Shown here piece after piece: positions 1-5,968 of a stretch of DNA of 10,408 nucleotides (positions are counted from its first letter, which is position 1; every line of letters begins with the position of its first letter). The stretch covers positions 1-10,408 of the forward strand of contig JASLXI010000011.1 of assembly GCA_030740415.1 (NCBI GenBank). Direction: 5' to 3'. The position numbers and the translations under genes were made by a program. Under the pieces are notes generated by a model, which saw only the letters and a list, made by a program, of their open reading frames with translations, did no database searches and had not been told where the DNA came from. The stretch comes from Dehalococcoidia bacterium (GTDB taxonomy: Bacteria; Chloroflexota; Dehalococcoidia; UBA2985).

Positions 1-21
1 CCAAATCTCACAGACAGAACA

Positions 22-2472
22 CTAGTCGCTGTCCGGAGGCTTTGGGGACTGGTTCTGGGATGTTTCCTCTTGCTCCTCTTCTGAATGGCTGCGCATAAAG
101 TTGCGCAGGCTGCCGGCCATGTCATGGAGTCGTTGGGAGACTCGCTGGTTGACCGATCCCTCCTCAAAGGAGCCGTCTGGCTGGAGGGAGCCGGCCTTGA
201 CACTGGTCAGAATCTCGATGCCTTCGTCTATGGTACTGGCCGAGTAGATGTGGAACTGGCCTTGCTGCACGGCCTCCACCACTTCCTCTCGAAGCATGAG
301 GTGCTCGACATTGCTGGCAGGTATCATCACCCCCTGCTCCCCGGTGAGGCCCTTGGCCTGGCAGACGTTGAAGAAGCCCTCGATTTTGTGGTTTACGCCG
401 CCTATAGGCTGGACCTGGCCCTTCTGGTTGACTGAGCCCGTGACGGCGATGCCCTGCTTGATGGGCAGGTCTGCAAGGTGTGAGAGGATGGCATAAAGTT
501 CTGCACTGGAGGCGCTGTCGCCATCGATCTCTTCATAGCTTTGCTCGAAGGTGAGGCGGGCCACCAGGGACATGGGAATGTCCCCAGCCAGCTTGTCGGC
601 TAAGTATCCTCCGAGGATCAAGACGCCCTTGGTGTGGAGCCGTCCTCCGAGTTCGGATTCCCGTTCAATGTCGATCAGGCCCTCGCGGCCAGCGCCGACG
701 GACACGGTAATGCGTCCGGGGCGTCCGAAGGCGAAGTCGCCAAGGCCGATGACGGCCAGGCCGTTAATCTGCCCTACAGCCTCGCCCACAGTGTCTATGT
801 CGATGGTGCCCCGCTGAATCATCTCTACTATTTTGTCTCGGATAAGATCTGAGCGGTGGACCTTCTCTTCAATTGCCCTGTTCACGTGGTCGGCATTGAT
901 GCACGATGCGCCGTTCTTCTTGGCCCAATAGCTGGCCTCACGGATGATGTCGCTTATCTCCGCGAAACGTGTCGAGAGCTTGGTCTGGTCCTCTGCCAGG
1001 CGGGAGCTGTGCTCCACCAGCTTGGTTACACCCCACTTGTCCATCTGCAACAGGTTCTCCTTATTGCACAGGGCACAGACAAAGGCGGCGTAGTTTTTGA
1101 TATTCTCCTCGGTGCGCTCCATGGTGCTGTCGAACTCGGCCTTGACCTTGAATAGCTCCACAAAGTCCGGGTCGTGCATGTAGAGGGTGTGGTAGAGCAT
1201 GGCGTTGCCTATGAGGATAGCTTTCACGTCCAGGGATATGGGTTCCGGCGTCAGGCCCTTGGTGGTCAAGAAGCCCATGCGCTCCGCCAACTCTTCGATG
1301 ATTATCTTCTGCTCTTTGAGGGAGCGTTTCAGTCCTTCCCAAGCCAGGGCGTTGCGCAGTATCTCCTCTATTCTGATGATCAGGTAGCCGCCGTTAGCCC
1401 GGTGGAGAGCCCCGGGGCGTATCATGGTGAAGTCGGTCTGGAGCGCTCCAAACTGGGCCTCTTTATCCATGTGGCCTAGGAGGTTGGTATGGGTGGGGTT
1501 CACTTCGACGACTACGGGTACCCCTTGAATCTCGGAGTTGTCTACGATGACGTTGACCTCATAACGTCGCATGGTGTAATTGGGGTCTGCGGGAGGGGCC
1601 ACAGGAATGGAGGTCTGCTCCTCCGAGGGCTTGGTCCGAAATAGGTCGACGTTTTCGGCCATGTCCGACTCCACCTCATCCAGATAGACTCCGACCTGGC
1701 TGATGAGGTCGTACTTTTCTCTTAGCTCCTGGATGAGGAAGTCCAGAGCGAAACGGACTATCTCCTGGTCCATCTGCCGTATGCGCTCGTAGACGAGGCG
1801 CTCGCCATTTCGCACCTGGTTGAAGACCTGTTTGAGATCGCTCTCCAGCCCCTCTCGTAACTGGGTCAGCTTTTCCCGCTCGGCGGTGGGTATGGCGGCC
1901 ATCTCCTCTTCGGTCATGGGCTTGCCGTCTTTGTGGGGGATGAGAGCCAGACCCGCGGAGGTTGTCTGAAGGAGGAATCCCTCGTCTCTGGCGCGGTCGT
2001 TGAGGGTGCTGAAGAGGTGCTCCCTCTCTCTACGGAAGTTCTGGGTCATGTCCTCCCTACGTTGTGAATAATCCTCGCTCTCAAAGGACCGGGTGATGAC
2101 GCGCGCTGCTTCATGTACCAGGTTTCTCATGTCTCGCTGGAGGTCTCTTCCTCTGCCGGTGGGCAACTGCAAGGCACGGGGTTGACTGGGGTCCCTAAAG
2201 TTCTGGACGTAGCACCAATCGGGTGGCGGTTCCTTGGACTTAGCCAGTTCCTGTAAGAAGGCGGTTATGGCGGTGGTCTTTCCGGTGCCCAGGGGGCCGG
2301 CGGCGTATATGTTGAAGCCCTTCTCTTCGATGTCCAAGCCGAACTCCAGGGCCTGGACAGCGCGCTGCTGCCCTATGATAGCTTGCAAGGGCGATAGGTC
2401 CGCTGTGGTCTCGAACTCCAGGCAGGAGTCGTCACAGATGCTGCGCAGGGACTCAGGAGATAGCTCTGGCAA
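22..2472 (-). CDS. Lon-like ATP-dependent protease (AAA_32 / Lon_C family)
   Basis: Predicted cytoplasmic ATP-dependent serine protease of the LonB/YcbZ-like branch: one chain carries an AAA ATPase that unfolds substrates and a C-terminal Lon proteolytic domain. Visible in the 816 residues: Walker A GPLGTGKTT at 59-67 (K65); a long charged, coiled-coil-rich insert at about 110-280; a Walker B-like segment after HRANGG at about 358-370; a sensor-1-like Asn near 423; the Lon domain from about 570 to 765. The catalytic dyad is in place: Ser653 in DGDSAS and Lys696 in PIGGVNHK. The tail after about 770 is acidic and Gln/Ser-rich. Length is normal for this branch, which lacks the N-terminal LON substrate domain of classical Lon. 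The start is TTG, chosen because GGAGG lies 6 bases upstream. The next gene upstream is 181 bases away and a promoter lies between, so it is probably transcribed alone. Protease family is certain; substrates are unknown. Confidence 0.93.
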   Translation of the reverse strand: MPELSPESLRSICDDSCLEFETTADLSPLQAIIGQQRAVQALEFGLDIEEKGFNIYAAGPLGTGKTTAITAFLQELAKSKEPPPDWCYVQNFRDPSQPRALQLPTGRGRDLQRDMRNLVHEAARVITRSFESEDYSQRREDMTQNFRREREHLFSTLNDRARDEGFLLQTTSAGLALIPHKDGKPMTEEEMAAIPTAEREKLTQLREGLESDLKQVFNQVRNGERLVYERIRQMDQEIVRFALDFLIQELREKYDLISQVGVYLDEVESDMAENVDLFRTKPSEEQTSIPVAPPADPNYTMRRYEVNVIVDNSEIQGVPVVVEVNPTHTNLLGHMDKEAQFGALQTDFTMIRPGALHRANGGYLIIRIEEILRNALAWEGLKRSLKEQKIIIEELAERMGFLTTKGLTPEPISLDVKAILIGNAMLYHTLYMHDPDFVELFKVKAEFDSTMERTEENIKNYAAFVCALCNKENLLQMDKWGVTKLVEHSSRLAEDQTKLSTRFAEISDIIREASYWAKKNGASCINADHVNRAIEEKVHRSDLIRDKIVEMIQRGTIDIDTVGEAVGQINGLAVIGLGDFAFGRPGRITVSVGAGREGLIDIERESELGGRLHTKGVLILGGYLADKLAGDIPMSLVARLTFEQSYEEIDGDSASSAELYAILSHLADLPIKQGIAVTGSVNQKGQVQPIGGVNHKIEGFFNVCQAKGLTGEQGVMIPASNVEHLMLREEVVEAVQQGQFHIYSASTIDEGIEILTSVKAGSLQPDGSFEEGSVNQRVSQRLHDMAGSLRNFMRSHSEEEQEETSQNQSPKPPDSD

Positions 2473-2478
2473 TATGCG

Positions 2479-2483
2479 CCTCC
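2479..2483 (-). promoter_or_regulatory. Ribosome binding site that fixes the TTG start of the Lon-like gene
   Basis: On the minus strand GGAGG is followed by 6 bases (CGCATA) and then TTG at 2472-2470. Spacing and match to the anti-Shine-Dalgarno sequence are close to ideal. No ATG or GTG with a comparable site lies nearby in frame, so the TTG start is preferred. Confidence 0.7.
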
Positions 2484-2494
2484 AGCAGGGTATG

Positions 2495-2520
2495 CCCCTT
2501 CGACAGGCTTAGGGCAGGCT
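2495..2520. repeat. Short dispersed repeat of the TTCGACAGGCTTAGG type
   Basis: The segment contains CCCCTTCGACAGGCTTAGGG. It resembles a short interspersed element, often written CCTTCGACAAGCTCAGG, that I recall from many uncultured bacterial genomes; spurious translations of it give the peptide PALSLSKG, as here on the minus strand. It lies between the predicted promoter and the ribosome binding site of the Lon-like gene, so it would be part of the mRNA leader. Recognition is from memory of the motif; only one copy is seen in this window. Confidence 0.5.
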
Positions 2521-2540
2521 CTGCACCGGTAAATATATGA

Positions 2541-2592
2541 GATGTATTATAGCAGAGCGTGTCCTGCAGCAGGGTGAACCCTGCACCCATAA
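2541..2592 (-). repeat. Palindrome-plus-promoter repeat, copy 1
   Basis: Copy 1 of a 52-base repeat; it matches 45 of 52 positions of the segment at 8620-8671 in the same orientation, without gaps. Read on the minus strand it contains a perfect 16-base palindrome (GCAGGGTTCACCCTGC, 2569-2584), a second, imperfect palindrome (2552-2567), and directly after it the box TGCTATAAT. Here the distal palindrome is perfect and the proximal one is degraded; the reverse holds in copy 2. It lies about 70 bases upstream of the Lon-like gene and points towards it. Confidence 0.75.
2546..2554 (-). promoter_or_regulatory. Extended -10 promoter of the Lon-like protease gene
   Basis: The minus strand reads TGCTATAAT, a perfect TGn-TATAAT extended -10. 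A standard TTGACA-like -35 is missing at 16-18 bases; a palindrome occupies that region instead. Transcription would start near 2539 and leave a leader of about 67 bases before the TTG start. Prediction from sequence only. Confidence 0.55.
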
Positions 2593-2653
2593 CTTGGTGC
2601 GAGGTTTCTAGCATAACAACGGGTTCTTTCAGGCGGCCTTCGGGCAAGCTTCG

Positions 2654-3172
2654 TTAAGGCAGGCCGCGAACGAGTATTACGGAGAGGGCCAGGACTACCA
2701 GTGCGAGGAGCGCGTTGAGGCGGGCCAAGAGAGAAAGACGCCGGCGTTGGAGGGCTGTCGAGGTAGGTGGACGTTTGCCGGCAAGCGCCAGGGCTTCCAT
2801 GGAGCGTGCCAGCTGCGGGCCAAGGACGAAGTCGTGGAGAGTACTGAGGACTATTATGGCGAGGACGACGCTGAGTTTGACGGCCAGGACTCTTCCGAAC
2901 TCGGTGTCTAGCAGATCTGGAGAAACCAGGTCGAGTAGGGAGTAGCCCCATTGCTCTAGGTTTATCAGGCCGGTGACAAGAAGGATACCAATGCATACCC
3001 AGGCCATGGGCTGGAACCTTCTACCCACCGCTCTGATCAGGGGGGCTCCAGAGCCAGGGGGCTGAAGGGTCCGGACGATGGGCACTATCACCAGGCCCAG
3101 GAATAGCATCCCGCCTATCCATAGCACTGAGGCGATGATATGGGCGTAGATGCTGACTAGATACAAGCTCAT
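2654..3172 (-). CDS. CopD-like integral membrane protein, four helices
   Basis: Small membrane protein of 172 residues, probably of the CopD/copper-resistance D-like superfamily. Four hydrophobic segments are visible, at about 4-32, 54-71, 94-117 and 149-167. The first carries the typical H-x6-WIGG motif (His11, HIIASVLWIGGM). A second His (His113) ends helix three in LSTLHDF. In the family such histidines are thought to bind copper or heme; nothing in the neighbourhood proves copper transport, and DUF-type relatives of unknown role share this fold. The start chosen is the ATG at 3172-3170, with AGGA 11 bases upstream. In-frame starts further up (ATG at 3208, TTG at 3211) would lie before or inside the predicted transcription start and add a charged stretch without similarity. 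It is divergent from the small-protein/acylphosphatase/moeA group. Confidence 0.75.
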   Translation of the reverse strand: MSLYLVSIYAHIIASVLWIGGMLFLGLVIVPIVRTLQPPGSGAPLIRAVGRRFQPMAWVCIGILLVTGLINLEQWGYSLLDLVSPDLLDTEFGRVLAVKLSVVLAIIVLSTLHDFVLGPQLARSMEALALAGKRPPTSTALQRRRLSLLARLNALLALVVLALSVILVRGLP

Positions 3173-3210
3173 GACGGGGTAGTTCCTGGCATAGGGTCTT
3201 TGATACATCA

Positions 3211-3216
3211 ATTATA
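3211..3216 (-). promoter_or_regulatory. Possible -10 box for the CopD-like gene
   Basis: The minus strand has a perfect TATAAT. Transcription would start near 3204, giving a leader of about 32 bases to the ATG at 3172. A convincing -35 is not seen; TTACAT lies 18 bases upstream. Confidence 0.4.
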
Positions 3217-3247
3217 CGATTATGCTGCCACAACATGTAAGGTCATC

Positions 3248-3270
3248 CATGTGGTTCCTTGTTACACATG
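3248..3270. repeat. Inverted repeat CATGTG-N11-CACATG in the divergent promoter region
   Basis: Perfect 6-base arms with an 11-base centre lie between the divergently transcribed CopD-like gene and the small-protein/acylphosphatase/moeA group. The position and dyad symmetry would suit a regulator site. No regulator is encoded nearby, and short inverted repeats arise by chance, so the role is a guess. Confidence 0.3.
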
Positions 3271-3333
3271 ACTTAGGTAGACGATCTTGCTCTCTTGTTG
3301 TAATAGAGCGTCGAACACTAGAGGCAGGACGAC

Positions 3334-3363
3334 TTTACTGGGGTAGTTTTGTCCTGATAAACT
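3334..3363 (+). promoter_or_regulatory. Weak promoter candidate for the small protein / acylphosphatase / moeA group
   Basis: TTTACT (4 of 6 matches to the -35 consensus), an 18-base spacer and TAAACT (4 of 6 to the -10 consensus) lie about 36 bases before the ATG at 3399. Both boxes are imperfect. Confidence 0.25.
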
Positions 3364-3398
3364 AGATATGAAGACTCGGCAATGTCAGGAGGTATCCC

Positions 3399-3545
3399 AT
3401 GGGTGGTCGGGACAAGAGGCAAAGGGAGCCCAAGAAGACCAAGAAGACGAGCCGACCTGTTAAGGTGGAGGCACTGTCTCCATCGGTAGATGTTGAAGTT
3501 GTGAAGAGGAAGAGGTCACGACGGGGAGAGGAGCCATCGGATTAG
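3399..3545 (+). CDS. Small highly basic protein of 48 residues
   Basis: The ATG is preceded by AGGAGG at 3387-3392 with 6 bases between, the best ribosome binding site on the plus strand. The 48 residues begin MGGRDKRQREPKKTKKTSR and end in an RKRSRRGEEPSD tail. About 16 residues are Lys or Arg, and two basic blocks flank a short neutral middle. No hydrophobic segment or signal peptide is present. The product is probably cytoplasmic and unfolded, and might bind RNA, ribosomes or DNA; this is inferred from charge only. I recall similar GRDK..RE.KKPKK mini-proteins from Chloroflexota but know no named family. The stop codon ends one base before the GTG start of acylphosphatase, so the two are almost certainly co-transcribed and translationally coupled. 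Confidence 0.65.
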   Translation: MGGRDKRQREPKKTKKTSRPVKVEALSPSVDVEVVKRKRSRRGEEPSD

Positions 3546-3546
3546 T

Positions 3547-3876
3547 GTGGCAAAGGATGAGGGGCTCTATGCCGTGGCGCGTGGTCGTGTGCAGGGGGTA
3601 TCGTTCCGCTACTTTGTGTTACGCAAAGCACAGAGCCTCGGCCTGAAGGGGTATGTGCGCAACCTGCCGGAAGGCAACGCTGTAGAGGTGGTGGCGGAAG
3701 GAGAACGAGAAAGCCTGGACGAGCTTCTGGGCCATATAAACGAGGGGCCTCCGGGCGCGAAGGTGCAGGAGTTCGATATCAACTGGGCGGAGGCATCGGG
3801 CGGTTACGATGACTTCCGGGTGGCGTATCGTCTGCCGGTGGACTCGCCTGAGAACAATATCAGGTGGACAGTCTGA
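3547..3876 (+). CDS. acyP: Acylphosphatase
   Basis: Small cytoplasmic enzyme that hydrolyses carboxyl-phosphate bonds such as those of acetyl- and 1,3-bisphosphoglyceryl-phosphate. The 109 residues carry both family signatures: GRVQGVSFRYFV (residues 13-24) with catalytic Arg21, and GYVRNLPEGNAVEVVAEG (35-52) with catalytic Asn39. The core fills about 7-98; the last ten residues (ENNIRWTV end) form a short tail beyond the usual 90-95 residue size. The start is GTG at 3547, one base after the stop of the small basic protein. An AGGAG lies about 13 bases upstream, slightly far, so translation probably depends on coupling to the preceding gene. moeA follows after 66 bases on the same strand. No missing residues are seen. 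Confidence 0.93.
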   Translation: MAKDEGLYAVARGRVQGVSFRYFVLRKAQSLGLKGYVRNLPEGNAVEVVAEGERESLDELLGHINEGPPGAKVQEFDINWAEASGGYDDFRVAYRLPVDSPENNIRWTV

Positions 3877-3942
3877 TCTGCTTGTTAGGTTCGAGAATGT
3901 CTTTCCCAGCGATGGCGTGAGGAGCCTTAGAGAGTAATAGAT

Positions 3943-5244
3943 ATGAATCCAGACCTGAATCAGGGTATGCCCTATATGTTGAGCGTTGAGGAGGCCCAGG
4001 AGCGGATTCTGGATATGTTCCAGGCCCTGGAGGCGGAGCGTAAGTCCCTCCTGGAGGCCCTGGGCCAGGTGTTGGCCGAGGACGTGGTATCAACGTTGGA
4101 TATTCCTCCACTGACCAACTCCGCGATGGACGGATATGCTGTGCTTTACGGAGACATCGCTGGGGCAACCCACGACGGGCCCAAGGAACTGCGGGTCATT
4201 GGCTATCTGGCCGCGGGACAGCTTCCAGAACAGGAGGTGGTTGATGGGGCCGCGGTGCGGATAATGACCGGTGCTCCGATACCACCCGGGGCGGACACGG
4301 TGGTGCCCTTTGAGGAGACCGACGAGTTCGAGATGAAGGGTCGGGGCATTGGGCCCCTGGAGATAACTGATATTAAGGTCAAGGTCGACGTTCCAAGAGG
4401 CTCCAACCTGCGGCCCGCGGGGCAGGATATACAAAAGGGCCAGATGGTGCTCAAGAAGGGTACGCTTCTGCGCCCATCGGAGATAGGGGTGTTGGCGTCC
4501 CTCGGGAGAGATACGGTGGAGGTAATCCGCCGTCCTGTGGTGGCTGTCATAGCCACCGGCGATGAACTTATGGGACCGGGAGAGCCTGTTTCTGCCGGTA
4601 AGATCTACGATAGCAACACCTACAGCGTAGCTGCGGCTATCCTCCGCTACGGTGGCATTCCCAAGGTAGTTGGCATAGCAGAGGACAATCTGGAGTCCAT
4701 GAACGACAAGCTGGAGGAGGGACTAGCGGCCGACATGCTCTTGACTTCCGCTGGGGTATCCAGGGGAGACTACGATATCGTGAAGGACGTGCTGGCGAGC
4801 CGAGGAGAGATCGATTTCTGGTCGGTCAGGATGAGGCCGGCCAAGCCCCTGGCCTTCGGTGTCTTTCCGGCGCCCGGGGGCAGAAAGGTTCCTCATGTCG
4901 GCCTACCGGGGAACCCCGTAAGCGCTCTAGTTGCCTTTGAGGAGATGGTGCGTCCTGCCATACTGAAGATGTTGGGACGCAAGGACCTGGAGAAGCCCAC
5001 GGTGCGAGCGGTGCTTGAGGACGACATAGTCAATGGGGATGAGCGACGGGTGTACGCTCGAGCGATTATTACACACAGGGATGGGCGCTACTACGCCCGT
5101 TTGACGGGAGACCAGGGATCGGGAATTCTCACCTCTATGGCGCTTGCCAATGGCCTGGCCATCTGCCCAGAGGACGTTCCAGTGATGAAGGCGGGCGAGG
5201 AGGTGGACGTGCAGATGCTGGACTGGCTGGTACAGCGGGGCTAG
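3943..5244 (+). CDS. moeA: Molybdopterin molybdenumtransferase MoeA
   Basis: Cytoplasmic enzyme of molybdenum cofactor synthesis. It inserts molybdate into adenylylated molybdopterin, releasing AMP and giving Mo-molybdopterin. The 433 residues show the whole MoeA order: N-terminal domains with TNSAMDGYA (58-66) and MTGAPIPPGAD (108-118); the MoCF-binding domain from about 195 with ATGDEL (204-209), TSAGVSRGDYD (268-278), PAKP (299-302) and GLPGNPVSA (320-328); and the C-terminal beta domain from about 345. Length is normal. The ATG at 3943 has only a weak purine stretch upstream. Met9 and Met12 are possible alternatives; LSVEEA after Met12 is where many MoeA proteins begin. No other cofactor gene lies in the window, so the partners must be elsewhere. 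It is downstream of acylphosphatase and probably in the same transcript. Confidence 0.96.
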   Translation: MNPDLNQGMPYMLSVEEAQERILDMFQALEAERKSLLEALGQVLAEDVVSTLDIPPLTNSAMDGYAVLYGDIAGATHDGPKELRVIGYLAAGQLPEQEVVDGAAVRIMTGAPIPPGADTVVPFEETDEFEMKGRGIGPLEITDIKVKVDVPRGSNLRPAGQDIQKGQMVLKKGTLLRPSEIGVLASLGRDTVEVIRRPVVAVIATGDELMGPGEPVSAGKIYDSNTYSVAAAILRYGGIPKVVGIAEDNLESMNDKLEEGLAADMLLTSAGVSRGDYDIVKDVLASRGEIDFWSVRMRPAKPLAFGVFPAPGGRKVPHVGLPGNPVSALVAFEEMVRPAILKMLGRKDLEKPTVRAVLEDDIVNGDERRVYARAIITHRDGRYYARLTGDQGSGILTSMALANGLAICPEDVPVMKAGEEVDVQMLDWLVQRG

Positions 5245-5280
5245 TGCAGGGTGTGATCCCGCAGCAGGGCACAGTGCTGC
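5244..5280 (+). repeat. Degenerate copy 3 of the palindrome-promoter repeat
   Basis: Aligned to the minus-strand reading of copy 1 this segment matches 27 of 37 columns with two single-base gaps: GTGCAGGGT at its start, GCAGG-CAC in the middle and CTGC at the end. It lies on the opposite strand to the other two copies. The position of the TATAAT box (5281-5286, ATCCAC) no longer fits a promoter. It starts on the last base of the moeA stop codon and also forms a 6-base hairpin (GCAGCA / TGCTGC, 5261-5280). Confidence 0.4.
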
Positions 5281-5385
5281 ATCCACACAAACACACGCGC
5301 TTTTTTCTCACGTTCTGGACTCTCTTGAGTAGAGTGTGGCAAGGCATGTTTCTATCGCCCCTTCATTTGAGACGGAGGAACCACA

Positions 5386-5877
5386 GTGAATATCAGTGAT
5401 ATAAAGGCGCTCCAGGAATACGACTATTGGGCAAACGGCCAAATCTTCGACGCAGCACGAAGAGTGACATCAGAGGAATAAGAGACAACGGCGAAACTAC
5501 CATATGAAAGTTTGCGCGGGATATTACTTCACCTCATCGATGCCGACCATCTGTGGCGGGCTCGGTTTGAAGATACCACCTTCACGCCTCTGATGGGGAC
5601 GGTACTCCTCACGCTTGAAAGCCTTGAACATCAAAGACGCCAAGAAGGAACGGCGATGGGAATATGCCTTGAGGGTCTAACAGACATGAACATGGTCTTG
5701 GGTCCTGACCTACCCGGGTGGCCACTCGGGTTCGGACGTTAAGAGCCGAAGGATATCTTCTATGGCACTACTTGGTACACCTCGCAAATCACGGGACACA
5801 ACATCGCAGTGAAACTACTGCTCCCATTACTGAATACGGTCAGTCGCCTGGTCAGTTCGATTTCTTGGCTTTCACAC
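5386..5877 (+). pseudogene. Broken DinB-family (four-helix metal-dependent) gene
   Basis: Remnant of a DinB/YfiT-like gene, a family of four-helix bundle proteins with a three-histidine metal site, often thiol transferases or hydrolases. Reading starts at GTG 5386 with GGAGG 7 bases upstream, and gives MNISDIKALQEYDYWANGQI, a typical DinB beginning. It stops at an in-frame TAA (5479-5481) after 31 codons. The same frame then continues the fold with SLRGILLHLIDADHLWRARFE, including the first metal His. It ends at a TAA near 5740, while the conserved last part, YLLWHYLVHLANHGTQHRSE and YGQSPGQFDFLAFT with the other two His residues, lies in another frame from about 5735 to 5877. So at least one nonsense change and one frameshift, the latter at about 5700-5735, break the gene. 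The original stop is not recognisable. All three metal ligands survive in the DNA, which suggests recent loss; a sequencing error could explain one lesion but hardly both. Confidence 0.8.
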
Positions 5878-5968
5878 AGGCACAGGCCAATAAGCCATTC
5901 TCAGAAGCCTGCCTGCCCACGGGGCTCCTATGGGGGCACTCTTCCACTTTAGAGTCATTCTGCTTAAT

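Noticed and set aside
2547..2996. 149-codon minus-strand frame overlapping the CopD-like gene
   Set aside because: Pro/Arg-rich translation without family features; the overlapping frame has four clear membrane helices and family motifs.
5261..5306. Rho-independent terminator after moeA
   Set aside because: The 6-base hairpin (5261-5280) is separated from the T6 run (5301-5306) by 20 bases, too far for an intrinsic terminator.
5479..5481. Recoded or read-through TAA in the DinB-like frame
   Set aside because: A second lesion (frameshift) further on makes simple decay the better explanation, and the other genes use normal stops.
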